A stretch of DNA of 64,000 bases from assembly GCA_030704615.1 (NCBI GenBank), contig CM060732.1, positions 28,005,053-28,069,052 on the forward strand, written 5' to 3'. The position numbers were made by a program, and so were the translations under genes. Numbering within the stretch: position 1 is the stretch's first letter; every line of letters starts with the position of its first letter. Below are positions 11,332 through 22,575 of the stretch, one piece after another. This stretch comes from Takakia lepidozioides. Lineage: Eukaryota > Streptophyta > Takakiopsida > Takakiales > Takakiaceae. Below the pieces are notes generated by a model, which was given only the letters and a program-made list of their open reading frames with translations, was not told the origin of the DNA and searched no databases.

Positions 11332-14300
11332 ATGTCTACACCAAAATATGCAGTGCTTTCATGTCCACCTGATGCAAAAGTGGTTCGTTATCCTTGCAAT
11401 GGAAACAAGTGCATTATCCCAGAACCTTGGTTATGCAATAGATTCAAACTTGTTCCGGGTTCAGTTTTTTTGGAGGATGATGGAGATGATGATGCCTCCA
11501 CAGTGTTGCTTCCAGTTTTCAATGACGGCCAAAAGCAATGGGAGTTGTTTCCAGACACTTTCTCCAAGTACCGTGTCACAGGTACGAGCTATACACAGTC
11601 ACATGATGAGAGGCACACTTCTATTGCAAGAAAGAACGATCAAGCTGCAACAAATGGGAGTTGTAAATTGAAGGAGGAGGTTGCAGATTCGGCGAGCTTG
11701 GGGTCTCATAATTCGGATTGTGTTGAGGTTTCTAAGAGTGTATTTTGTGGATCTCAACCTTCCTCATCTGCTCATACGGTCTTGCTTCACGACATGAAGC
11801 CTCGGAAAACTCCATTGGACAACACCACGTCTGATTGTTGCGAATCTGCGAGGGGTTTATCTTCATCTCCACGACTAGCAGGGGAGGCTACATCTGCATT
11901 TCCTTCTGGTGTGTTGTCCATTTTGAGTATCTTGGCCACTGCTCGGAGGAATGGATCAAAAGGAGAGCTTTCTACCTTGGACTATAGTCACATTCCAGTG
12001 CATCGTGTTCGGTGTCTTCCTCGAGCTTTTGATGGAAAAGTGATCCACGAACTCCCCCCCGTGGTCAAACTACGTACGGACCGTGGTTCACAGTCCCTCC
12101 AAGGCATGGACCGCAAGTTTGATGGTCATCCTTGGTGCAAGACCAATACCTACAATATGTCTGGTGTTCCAGATCATGTGAAATGTAGTAAGGTTCTTTG
12201 TGTTGGAAAGCTCATATGTCAAAGCAGCACTTGCCCCTTCTTCAAGAAAGAAGGAGAACGGAATGACCGCTATTGGGAAGGCAATGCAGACAAGGTGTTC
12301 ATTGCAGGAGCCCAAGTTCCATTCAACCAGTTCAAGTGTAGTTTCTGCAAAGAAAGACCTTTCTGTGAGGCGCATTGTGGGGCAAGAATGTACTATGTCA
12401 CAAGTTCCCTTCCAACATATACACGTGTTGCAGTTCACGTTGGGTTTCATAACCATCCATGTGCCAAGGGCGAGAATAGAGAGGCTGCGGAAAATGCATC
12501 AAGCATGATTCAAGAGCACGTTCAGATGAAGCCATGGTCAACCCCGGGAGCTATTTCCTTGTCAATGGCCCAAAAGCTCTTGATTGATCGAGTTCTTGTG
12601 GCTGATGGCACAGAGACAGTACGTCTTGAGGGAGAGGCTTTGGAAGATATTCTTGAAGAGTTTGCCCATGTTTGTAGCCCCAATGTGAAAAACAAGGTCG
12701 CATCTGCACGTGTCAATTCCATCATGTCCATATTGGAGTTGAAGCGTCTAAGTACATACCATTTCATTCATAGCAATCTCCTTCCAGGCCAACATACTTC
12801 TCATCTCCCCCATGTTTTCAAGATGTCTGTTGCTGGTCCCGGGAGTGGTGTTGATCTTGTGCGTCGCATGAGTGAGGGGGATCTACGCACAAGTTGGGTA
12901 GTATTTGACCATGTCAAACGCATCAAGGATTGGACAACTCTTGCGTGTCATGTCTATGAACCATATGTCAAGCGAATGATGACCATTGCCATTTGCGATA
13001 TGAAAACAGAGGATGCAGATGCTCAGGTGTTATTCTGGGAGATGATCAATGAACAAGCAAAACTTGCTGGCTTGAACAAACCAAATTTTGCTGGCTTCAT
13101 GGCGGATGCAGCAGGAGCAAATTGGGCTGCTGTTCGAAGGGTTTATGGATCTGATCCCAATGTCCCAATGGAAGGTAAAGAAAGAACATGTTTATATCAT
13201 TGGGCTGAGAGCCTCCGAAGACACACCAACGACTATATCTTGGAGGACTTCCGTGAAAGGCACACTCAGCTCTGTTATGAATGGAAAGATAGTGCTACCT
13301 TGGAGGATGCTACAACCACATACATTGCAATTCGGGCTTGGTGGCTCTCTTCAGGAGCATGCACAGAAAAGAGTCTGCCAAAATTGGATTCATGGCTTGC
13401 ATGGTGGCACTACAGATATCGAATGTGGGGCTAATGGATGAGAGAGGACATGGATGTGGAGGCAGATGCAGATATGCCTACCACTAATTTGTCTGAGGCA
13501 GTCCATTCTGCTTGGTGGAAGACAGCAGGCAATGGGAAAAAAATGAAGGTGGATCTATATGAGGCCACCATGCATGACATGTCACGAGCTCTTTTGCAGC
13601 AGGCAACATTTTACAGGCACACCACAGGAAAACATGGGGGACGGGGCCCGACAAAGAGGAGCTCATGTTGCGTCAAGCAGCTAGATCTAATAGCCCAGCA
13701 AAAATGGGTAAGGTTGTATGTGGCATAGTAGCTGGACAACCATGCACACAAGGGGGGTTCAATTGGAGGGAGACAATCGCACTATTCCAGTCAAACGCAA
13801 GTTAGGCGATGAGCATGGTGGGCCAAACGAATCTTGGAGGTGTGATATGAATGTAAAGACTGTTCTAGTGCGCGCCACTGGGATGCCCATTCCACACCAA
13901 CCATCTAGGTTTGTCAGCTCCAAATCAAGTCATGACATTCCTGGTTCTTCAACTTTCTATGAGACAAATCCACATGTTGCTATCCCTCCTCAGCCAATGC
14001 AATGGGGAAATCCAGTGAGAGAGACACAAGACTTTTCCGATGCATTGTTCAGGATTCAGCGGACAGGTCCTGCTTCCATGGTTCGTTGTTCTGCCTTGGT
14101 TGGAGTTTCCAAAGATAAATGCAAAGCGCTCATCAGGAAAGGTAAAGAAGTCCTGCACCTTGCTTCACTGGCAAGTTACTAGCACCGAACATGAAAGAAC
14201 CAAAACTGCAAGTTTTTTGGTTTTGCCCCACAGATGTTTTGTCGTGTGTTGGAGGGACCGTGCCATCCTATTGCTTGGGAAAACCGGGTATACCTAACAT

Positions 14301-14874
14301 GTGGCCTGTGAAGGTTGGAACCAACCTTACACAAGAAGAGGTGGACAACTTGACCCTTGCAGGTTTTCGACTAGTCCATCCTCCCAACGTTCCTGATCCG
14401 AACTTTCCTGTGGGACCACTTCCAGTGGAACAACATATTCATCAAGGTGTTGTCCTTCCTGTGGGTAAGTATCCCACTACACGCTATGGGGTGCGCATTC
14501 GGCGTCGGGATCCGACTCCTCGACACTTGAGTCGCCAAGAGTCAGCGGAGACTCTTATTGCTGAGGTTCGTGGATTCAGAAACGTGCCTCAGCCAGGTTA
14601 TGGGAGAATTTACCAGCTACAAACAGAGGGATCTACCAGAGCAGGATTGGTTTACAATGTATACATTGGTCAGTTTCCATCTTGTGATTGTCCCGACTTT
14701 GATGAGCTATCTGTCAAGAAGAAAAAACAAACATATCTACCTTGTAAGCACATGTACTTCATGTACAACGTGCATCTAGGATGCGCCGGGGCTTATGAGA
14801 TCCACCAACCTTCCCTTAGCCAGTTAGAGGTTAGGGCTATGCTAAAGAAGGACCCTAGTTCAACTTCTCAGTGA
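11332..14874 (+). pseudogene. MULE-type transposase with C-terminal SWIM zinc finger, nearly intact
   Basis: A 700-codon frame (11332-13434) is followed after an in-frame TAA by 13438-13728, then blocks to 14182 and 14191-14874. Reading in order, the N-terminal 280 residues are unrecognised. A Cys/His cluster (about residues 280-380: CSKVLC, TCPFF, CSFC, FCEAHC, then FHNHPC) resembles the FLYWCH/WRKY-GCM1 zinc fold found in MULE proteins. The RNase H-like core holds AICDMKTEDADA (near residue 553) and GFMADAAGANW (near 589). The last block has a SWIM finger, CDCPDF...CKHMYF (14683-14760). The protein would bind element ends and excise or insert DNA. The TAA after RYRMWG and further frame changes at about 13690 and 14170 suggest recent inactivation, although unrecognised introns could explain the later ones. 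Terminal inverted repeats were not identified. Confidence 0.75.
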
Positions 14875-14957
14875 CACATGAAATGCACAAAAAAAGAACC
14901 TCCAACTTGTGCCGTTCATTTTCATGCATGTGACATGTAATTATCTTGTTACTACTT

Positions 14958-15185
14958 TATTCCAAACATGACACATAGCATTTGTTAGTACAAAAGTTCC
15001 TATTTTGGTTAAAATGGAACTTGTGTACCTGTCATACAAGTTTTCAAATTATAGAACTACTTGGCATTACAAACAGACATGCAATGTGGTGGTTCCAAAC
15101 ATGACGCATATGCATTTGTTAGTACAAAAGTCCATATTTTGGTTAATATGAAACTGTTTTCCTTGAATACAAGTTTGCAAACTAT
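14958..15185. repeat. Two-copy direct repeat, ~131-bp spacing
   Basis: 'ttccaaacatgac.cat' followed by 'gcatttgttagtacaaaagt' and 'attttggtta' occurs at about 14961 and again at about 15092. It lies immediately 3' of the MULE gene and may be part of that element's 3' region. This placement is inference. Confidence 0.65.
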
Positions 15186-15504
15186 TACTTTGGCCAGGGA
15201 TCTTGTATTCTCTTCAGTTTAAGGTGGTGCATTAGTTGGAGTTAGTGGTCACATGCATCTTTGACCATTGACTACTGATTTTGTTAGCTAAGATTTTTAT
15301 TTTATTTTTTTCTATATACATATGATGTAACATTTGCATATGCAATAAATACGTCGTATTCTATGTTATATAACTCCACTGCATACAATCTACAATGTGT
15401 GCATACAAATTTGTCACATGCATATATAATAAGGGATTTTGTGCATGCATGCACGCAACCTGTGCATATGGAATAGCAACCCCCTTTGGCTTTTGTCGAG
15501 TTGA

Positions 15505-16008
15505 CACTAGAGGAAAAACGCGGAATAACCACTGGCCCTTTAACCACTACTGTCTTTTTGCATTCTATAAACCACTAGTAACCACTTGCCAGTGGTTAAT
15601 CCCAATGAAATGCTACGGTGGCATCACAGACAATGGTTGGAAGTGGTTTCAACCACTCGGTAGTCCACGTATAATAATTTGTTTTTATTTATTATTATTT
15701 ATTTGATAATATATTTTAATTAGTAAATTTAATATTCCACGTGGACGAGTGTAGTGGTACATTGTGAGTTGTTATAGACACCTCAGTGATGGGAAGTGGT
15801 TGAAACCACTTTCTACTCCACGTGTAATAATTCAAATTTGATTTGTGGTTTATGATTTGGAAATATATTTTAATTCATAAAATATAATATTCCACGTGGA
15901 TGAGGACAGTGCACGTTGATCTTGAGTGGTTAAAGACACCTCATTGATTTGTACCACTTTGATAGTGGTGGAGAGTGGGTGGTGAACAAATGGTTCCAAC
16001 AATAAACT
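15505..16008. mobile_element. Left terminus and subterminal repeats of a CACTA element
   Basis: The sequence 'cactagaggaaaaacgcg' at 15505 has the CACTA start and the A-rich follow-up typical of CACTA inverted termini. It is followed by many copies of 'aaccact' / 'agtggtt' in both orientations (near 15528, 15541, 15571, 15595, 15645, 15655, 15803, 15945). This is the expected subterminal array for transposase binding. A unit of about 165 bp with 'aatattccacgtgga' is repeated (15727, 15888). The minus-strand TNP2 that follows ends at 16009, so this is its downstream terminus. The matching right terminus was not found, and a gypsy fragment follows the TNP2 block. Confidence 0.6.
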
Positions 16009-18830
16009 TTATTCTGAATCTGAAACATATTCGTCACCCTCTGAATCACTTTGCTCAACTGGAATAGCAGTTGGTTGCACAAATGCCGCTTGAATGGTAG
16101 CCAACATAGCCAGGTCTTCTTTATTTAGAGCCGTGGCACCATCTAATGACCTAGGTATTGGCTGATCTGATAAGGTAGACGGTGCCTGAAGGCCATCAAA
16201 ATCTGCATTTTCTCCAATGACTTGGGAACTCATCCGAAAAGGACACTTGTTCAACTTGAGATGGAAAGATGAATGGCTGATCATTGGCAGGTAACATCCT
16301 CCCAAAATTTGCAAGTAGAAAACCATACGAATCCCGCTTCATTGTAGCACTTTGTCCAATGAGGTTGGCCCTCACCCAAGCACAACGAAATACAATGGGG
16401 AGCACTCGTCCATAATCCAATTTCAAGATCTCTTTGATGACCCCAACGTACTCTAATGGTGACATGACTGGATTGAGATCATGCACACTATTTCTACTCT
16501 GTTGCTGGAAAACAGATGCAACTCCGGAATCAAAAGAGACAAGAAGACGACTCTCCGTGTCATTCACTCGATAATGATTTCCATATGCCTTCATGCCACG
16601 AAATGAAGCTGATCTCAATGAGGGGGGAGTAGACAAATGAAGTACATCCGTATCCTCAGCACGTATGATCAGAGACATGGGCCTGGACTACACGGCGTAT
16701 CCATACCGGTAGGGGTGGAAACTCTAACAAATGGGGAGGGTATGGCACCGGAAGGCTGCGGTGACGTCGACGATTGGCACGCCACTCACGAGCACATGCC
16801 TCTCAGTCTGTAGTGAACTATGTCTTCTCTGTTGCATACTTTCTGTCACAAAATGGCAACAAAAATGACACATGTTAATAATGAAGTGTTGCATTATTTT
16901 GCAGAAAATACCTAGCATGAATGATACTTTGAAAACCACTAGATGTGTGAGCAGAATGACTTGTAAATGAACATGCTCTTCCAAAAAGTCACTCACTTAG
17001 ACATTTAGTTACTACAGAAGTGGTTATAATCACGATGAACCACTGACATTTGTGACTTTGTGGGTGGTTGTATTACACTGGTGACAGTCACAATTGCCAT
17101 TGAACTTGATATGAATAAGGTGCAATGAAAAGAAGAACTCATTGCACCCAATGAACCATCACATTGGTATTGTTCAGCACATACAAATGTGCTGCATCTC
17201 TCTCAGCTCCACTCATGTCTTGCTTTTTGCCGACACCTTCCAAGACCTCGTTCTCAACCCCTTCCTCCGCATTTGCATCCCAAATCCGCCGTTGATGGAG
17301 TATGGCTGCAGGATATATTCTTGATGAGGCCATGGGGTTTATGAGTGAGTATATGGCTTTGCGTAATTCCTAACGTATCCCTTGAGATCTTTCATGTAAC
17401 GCTCCATGGGATACATCCACCGTGAAGACACCGGACCACATGTGTCTAGTTCATCTACGAGATGAACTAGCAAATGGGTCATGACATCAAAGAAAGAAGG
17501 GGGGAACTATTTCTCTAACAAACATAAGGTTATAGCAACATCCTCACGCAATGAATCTATTTCATTAGGGTCCCATACTTTGGCACAAATCCGGCAGACA
17601 ATGCGACTCACACGCATAATGACCCCACGTGGGCCTGGAGCCATGCAATGGCAAATACACATAGGTAAAATCTGTTGCATTAAAATGTGATAATCATGGG
17701 ACTTCATACTCGTCAAATGTTTCCTAGACGGGTGTATATGTTTCTGAAATGCACCTGCAAATCCCGAAGGAGTTTTAATAGCCCCCAAAGTATCAAGAAA
17801 TATCGTGATTCAGCGGGAGTGAGTCGAACATACGGTGCTGTTGGTTTCATGATACGTGAAGGGTTCTGTGGATCAGGCCGAAGCCACAAGTGATGTCTGA
17901 TGCCAATTACCTCCATGCCGTTTCTCACCTTCACCGTGTCCATCCGTCCAAAAATCGTCTTCAACAAGTTTTCACAAAAATTCTTTTCGCAATGCATGGG
18001 ATCCTGTAAGTAGCGTTGCAACAGATCCTGTAATTGGTGACACCATTTCAAGAACATTTCGACAAGTTGCAGTCCTATACAAGTCAGATTCCTTTATGAG
18101 CACTATATACTTCCATGTCTAAAGTGACTGTGATGCATGATAGTCCCTCCTCAGTGGTTCAAACAACTCATTTAGTGCATTATTAGCCTCTCAAGTGATG
18201 TCAACAACTTCCTAAGCATCATGGATACTACCTCTTACCACTCCACGAGTTATTAATGTGAAGTCTAAATTACATGCAGTACTGCTACTTTACCACTCGG
18301 AAAGTAAGAAGTAACCACTACAGGGGCACTACCTTTTCCATTTACAAAGAACGTTGAACTCAAACAAGTACAAATGCAGGGGGTACCTTCCAGTATGGTA
18401 AATCCCATAGGCAACTGCGCCTTTTGATACCATGAACCTTGGCTGGATGAACTTCAGCATCAGGAAAAGCACGGGGGTCAAGGTCATAACCTTCAGCCTC
18501 AACACCAGCGGTCTCTTGTTCAACCGGTGTGAACGGATATGGCTTCGCACGCATCTCCACCTGTCTATTGAAGTGTATGCGGTTCCTGCAGTATGGATGG
18601 GCCTGAGGGAGGAGCCTGCGGTGACCTTGATAGACAGTTTTGCCCAGAACTTTAGAGTGTCTTGCATCTACATGAGGACCGCATACTGGACACCCTTTGT
18701 AGCCTTTTGTGACACATCGTGCAAGTAGGCCATAAGCAGGAAAATCGTGGATGCTCTACAATAGTATGGCTCGAGTATGAAGGTTCTCTCACCAACAGGT
18801 TTGCATATGTCATATGCCCGAACCCCCCTC
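16009..18830 (-). pseudogene. CACTA TNP2 transposase, C-terminal two thirds, broken
   Basis: The minus strand reads, from high to low coordinates, as follows. A Cys/His segment at about 18560-18700 lies over the Transposase_21 region (YCRNRIHFNRQVEMRAKPYPF... KVHGIKRRSCLWDLPYWK). Next is PMHCEKNFCENLLKTIFGRMD (about 18000), the start of the DUF4218-type domain, then SHDYHILMQQILPMC...ITLCLLEK (about 17700-17510). Then come FFDVMTHLL..LDTCGPVSSRWMYPMERYMKDLKGYVRNYA (about 17500-17350) and a C-terminal DUF4216-type block (AYGNHYRVND... YVGVIKEILKLDYG, about 16610-16400). The acidic tail VEQSDSEGDEYVSDSE ends with a stop at 16009. Stops at 17507 and a frameshift near 17760 inactivate it. It is closely related in architecture to the plus-strand copy at 22560-25165. 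Confidence 0.75.
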
Positions 18831-18889
18831 CACAAAACAAGTAACTACTCCATCAGTGGTGCTAACTACACATCTATGTGCTCACTTGT

Positions 18890-19640
18890 AACTTGGTCGA
18901 GCTGAAGGACCAACTCAAGGATCTAATGTCAAAGGGGTACATCCGACCGAGTAAGTCACCTTACGGAGCCCCGGTGCTATTCGCAAACAAGAAGGATGGA
19001 ACGTTGCGGATGTGTGTCGATTACAGGGCTCTGAATAAGGTGACTATCAAAAACCGGTACCCTTTGCCAAGGATCGACGACCTCTTCAATCGGTTGGTAG
19101 CAGCCGGATCGATTTGCATTCCGGCTACCATCAAATCCGAGTGGCGGAAGGAGATGAGGAGAAGACCGCATGCAAGACAAGGTATGGTTCATACGAGTTC
19201 TTGGTGATGGCTTTTGGGCTCACCAACGCACCCGCAACCTTTAGCACGCTAATGAACAGCCTTTTCCAGGAGTGGTTGGATGACTTTGTGATCGTGTACA
19301 TCGACGACATCTTGGTGTACTCGAAAACAAATAAAGAGCATCTGGAGCACCTCAAAACGGTGTTCCAGAAATTGCGAGAAGGGAAGCTGTATGCCAAAGC
19401 TTCAAAGTGCAAATTCGGGGTCACGAAAGTGGAGTTCCTGGGGCATATGATTACACAGGATGGGATCAAAATGGATGACAGAAAGGTGAGGACGATCTTG
19501 GACTGGGAGCCTCCGACTTCGGTCCCGGGAGTGCGATCCTTCCTAGGACTCGCCTCCTATTATCGAGAGTATGTGAGAAATTTCGTCAAGGTCGCGGGGC
19601 CGCTATCGGACCTTCTGTGTAAGTCTAAGGTATGGGTATG
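18890..19640 (+). pseudogene. Ty3/gypsy retrotransposon reverse transcriptase fragment
   Basis: The frame shows the gypsy RT order: [52 protein letters not shown], then [20 protein letters not shown] in the next frame. These are followed by GLTNAPATF, the catalytic YIDDILVYS (near 19300), FGVTKVEFLGHMI and RSFLGLASYYREYV. A short deletion near 19110 removes the residues between the 'VAAG' and 'DLHSGYH' blocks and shifts the frame. Only about 750 bp of the polymerase region is present. Protease, RNase H, integrase and LTRs are absent. The fragment lies directly beside the broken minus-strand CACTA TNP2. After it, 19640-20180 is AT-rich and holds no gene I can support. Confidence 0.85.
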
Positions 19641-20179
19641 GAACACCTTTTGGCTTTGAGGTAGCCTATACTATATGCGCACACAAATGCATGCATATGG
19701 AGGAATGTATGCGTGCATACAAATTTTAGATATGCATAGGAACAATTTTATATGCACAACACTTAAATAAGGGTACCCAAAAAAAATAAAAAATTGTGAT
19801 TCATCTAATCTTAGGGTCCGTAGTCAAAATATCAAAGGATGGAATAAGAATATTCTATATAGAATATTCCATATTCATTGTAGATTTTTCCACATGGATG
19901 AGTGTAGGAATGGGAGATGAACATGTTGCTTTTATGGCTTTCCAACATGAGAAAAAAGGTCAAAAAATTAAAAAGTGACGAGGCACGGCTCCTTGTTAGA
20001 TACAAATGGTGAAGGTACGGGCTCTTCCAATGGTGGGAGTCTAGTTTGAAGTTCAGAATGGAGCAATGCTAAGGGAATGCTAGGGAGCTTGACAATGCTA
20101 GGGAGCTTTGTTACATAGGTTTTGCAGTATCTATATATCTATCTTCTGAAACATTTTTATTTTACAAAAACATAATGTC

Positions 20180-20242
20180 CATCAGAGATAGAACCCACAA
20201 CCTATCGGGTATCAAGCCTAGTTCATACCACTACACTACCCA
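20180..20242 (-). mobile_element. tRNA-derived SINE head
   Basis: On the minus strand an A-box-like 'tagtgtagtgg' (about 20239-20229) is followed by a B-box-like 'ggttctatctc' (20195-20185), with tRNA-like spacing. The 'ttgtgggttc' around the B-box is shared with the SINE at 48378-48640. There is no acceptor stem and no clear target-site duplication. Confidence 0.4.
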
Positions 20243-20607
20243 TTCAGACTTGAAACACTAATGAAATGAAACACTAATGAGATAAAGATAGTCACTCTGT
20301 GTGTACATAAAATGCCACAATACTCATAAGGGTTGATCTTACTAATGATGAAATTTGATAGTGCTGAAGTGCATGTCGAACTTACATTAAGGTAAAGGGA
20401 TCTATGAAATGCAGTAGAGATCTATATACAAACTATTACATAGATAAATCAAATGACAGGAAGATAACATGAAATCTGATTTCAACACCATGTCATTTGC
20501 CCCATTTGTTTTACCTTACACTAGAGAGAAATACATGTATCATAAAAATAACAAAAAACTCGGACTGACAATGAGGACAATGTATTGTATATGTAATTTC
20601 TAATTAC

Positions 20608-22575
20608 CTACATAACATCATCAGCTGATACTTCATCATCCGTGTCATAAGCCTGTGATTCAGAGGCATACACATCCATGAAAGCCTCAACTCTACGCAA
20701 CCTATCACGGATTGTCCAACAATAGCTGCTCTTCGGTCAAACAACAGATCATTGGAAAGACCTACATCACGTTGTTGATGTATTGAATGCAAAGCTTGGG
20801 ACTCGACATATGAAGGTAGATAAAACGATGAAAGAGGACTTTGGGGTAGACTATCGTAGATGGTCCGCACAATCCCATCACTGCATCACACATACATGTA
20901 TACTTATGTTAACAAATCAAATGGGAATGGTTTGCTTTGCAAATAATATAGAGATTGCAACAAAGGGAATGGAGGCGAGACATACTCACTAGGAAGTACT
21001 GCCGAGATGAAGACCAAGCTTGCGCGCCACCTTAGGAGCGGGGGGTTCCAACAAACTCACAGGACGTTGAATGGTTGGAGTTACCACAGATGAAACCAAA
21101 ACGGGTTGAGTATTTTGAAGTGCAGAGAGACGTGCTGCATACAACGTCTAGTCCCCCTCAAGACCAAATACGTGACGTCCAGACTCGCGGGCAGCAATAA
21201 ATGTAGAACCTGTAGGAAAAAAACATGCAATGATGATATTATATCGGATAACAGTTAATGATCATGAATCAGCTCAGAAGATTTTAATTACAAAATGGAG
21301 ACCAATGCAAACATGTGCCAGCTGTGAGATCCAAAATGCGGGAGCCAGGAGGTGAGCATGTCTCCAACAACACTTGCATGAAGGCGGGACTACGGTCTCG
21401 CGCACCCCTCCAGGCTTGTTGAGGAGTTTGCATGGGTAGTGCAACATCTGGAATGTGGTTGTAGATGGCATCCAACTCAACAGGGACTGCAAGGGGGTCC
21501 ACAACTTTGCCAGACTCACGCAGTTTGAATAGTCCTCCTTGCTTGGTGAGGACATGGGCGTGGAAGAACATGGTCTGTTAGACGTGCCATTTCCACAAAA
21601 ACAGTGCACCCGGATGGTTTAATAATATGTATGAGAGTAGGAAGATGAAACATCAAACAATGAGATATTGAAGAGGGATGATTTTTACCTTTCATGTCTG
21701 AGTGTGTAGAGGGGTGGTATTGATGCAAGTATATTTCCTTGATAATACGGAAATAGAGCTGCCCCTGGAGTAAGAAAAGAGCTCCAATGCAAAGGAATCA
21801 TCGGAGCCCTGCAAGAACACCAAACATCCATTGTCATCCAACAGGTCATTAGCAATGGAGAATGCATACTCCCAATACCGTTTATCAAAAGCATTCCAGG
21901 GAGGAACCTGTACACCATCCAAATAGCCCTGTACAGGCATTCCTGTTGGGCAGTGCACGATGATCATGTCCACAGCCACATGCACGCTTTTTCCATCCAC
22001 AACACTAGACCAAGTTCCTGGCAACTGCAAACAACTATAGAAAATGTAGGAGTCAATAGCCGGATGATGAGGATATAAAAACATCGAACAATTCCTTACA
22101 TACAAGTTTGTTTGTTGGGGGAAACTCACATTTTTTTAAGAACTCCATGAGCTCTTTCAAGGTCGCATCAGGAGATGTACTTGAGGCCTCCACCATATCA
22201 ATGAAATGAGTAGGCATGATCTTCATGCGATACATGCTAGGTGCACCACCAGAAAATGACACTACACTGTAAGGATGTTCGCCTGCCTTTGGCTTGTTTC
22301 CTCGAGTAGTAGGTGCAGGCACTACGACCAACTGATTTGAAGGATGTGAAGAACTACCAATAAGACCAGCAATAGAAGCCACACTTGCATTGGGGGCCAC
22401 ACCTGCATTGACATCCGCACCTTTTCTTTTTCGTGATTTGTGTTTTGGTACACCCACAACGGCAGGGACCACTTGGGCTACAGCGTCAGCGGCCTGTGTA
22501 GCAATTTGTTCTGCATGCTCCAGATCAAGAACAGGGACTTCAGTGGAGATACCCCCTTCATCACTCACTGACTGC
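20608..22575 (-). pseudogene. Spliced gene with DNA N6-adenine/N4-cytosine methyltransferase-like domain
   Basis: Five minus-strand exons are proposed: about 22575-22130, 22024 to about 21760, 21574-21313, 21209-20990 and 20880-20608. Exon 1 is Ala/Val-rich with a nuclear-signal-like KHKSRKRK. Exon 2 carries DMIIVHCPTGMP, PPWNAFDKRYWEY and LLDDNGCLVFLQGSD, matching motif IV-VI spacing in class-beta amino-methyltransferases. The usual DPPY/W is replaced by HCPT. Exon 3 has RDRSPAFMQVLLETC and PGSRILDLTAGT. Exon 4 continues STFIAARESGRHVFGLEGD and LYAARLSAL, the SAM-binding motif I-II at the C-terminal side, as expected for permuted class-beta enzymes (N6_N4_Mtase, PF01555). Exon 5 ends in an acidic tail. 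A TAG after GLEGD, a phase mismatch at the first junction and a frameshift near 20720 show decay. The 5' end abuts and partly overlaps plus-strand TNP2 coding sequence. The fold assignment is fairly strong. Activity and DNA as substrate are inference. Confidence 0.55.

Noticed and set aside
20608-22575. Methyltransferase as bacterial contamination or recent bacterial insertion
   Set aside because: The coding blocks are separated by introns with GT-AG borders, and base composition matches the surrounding plant DNA.
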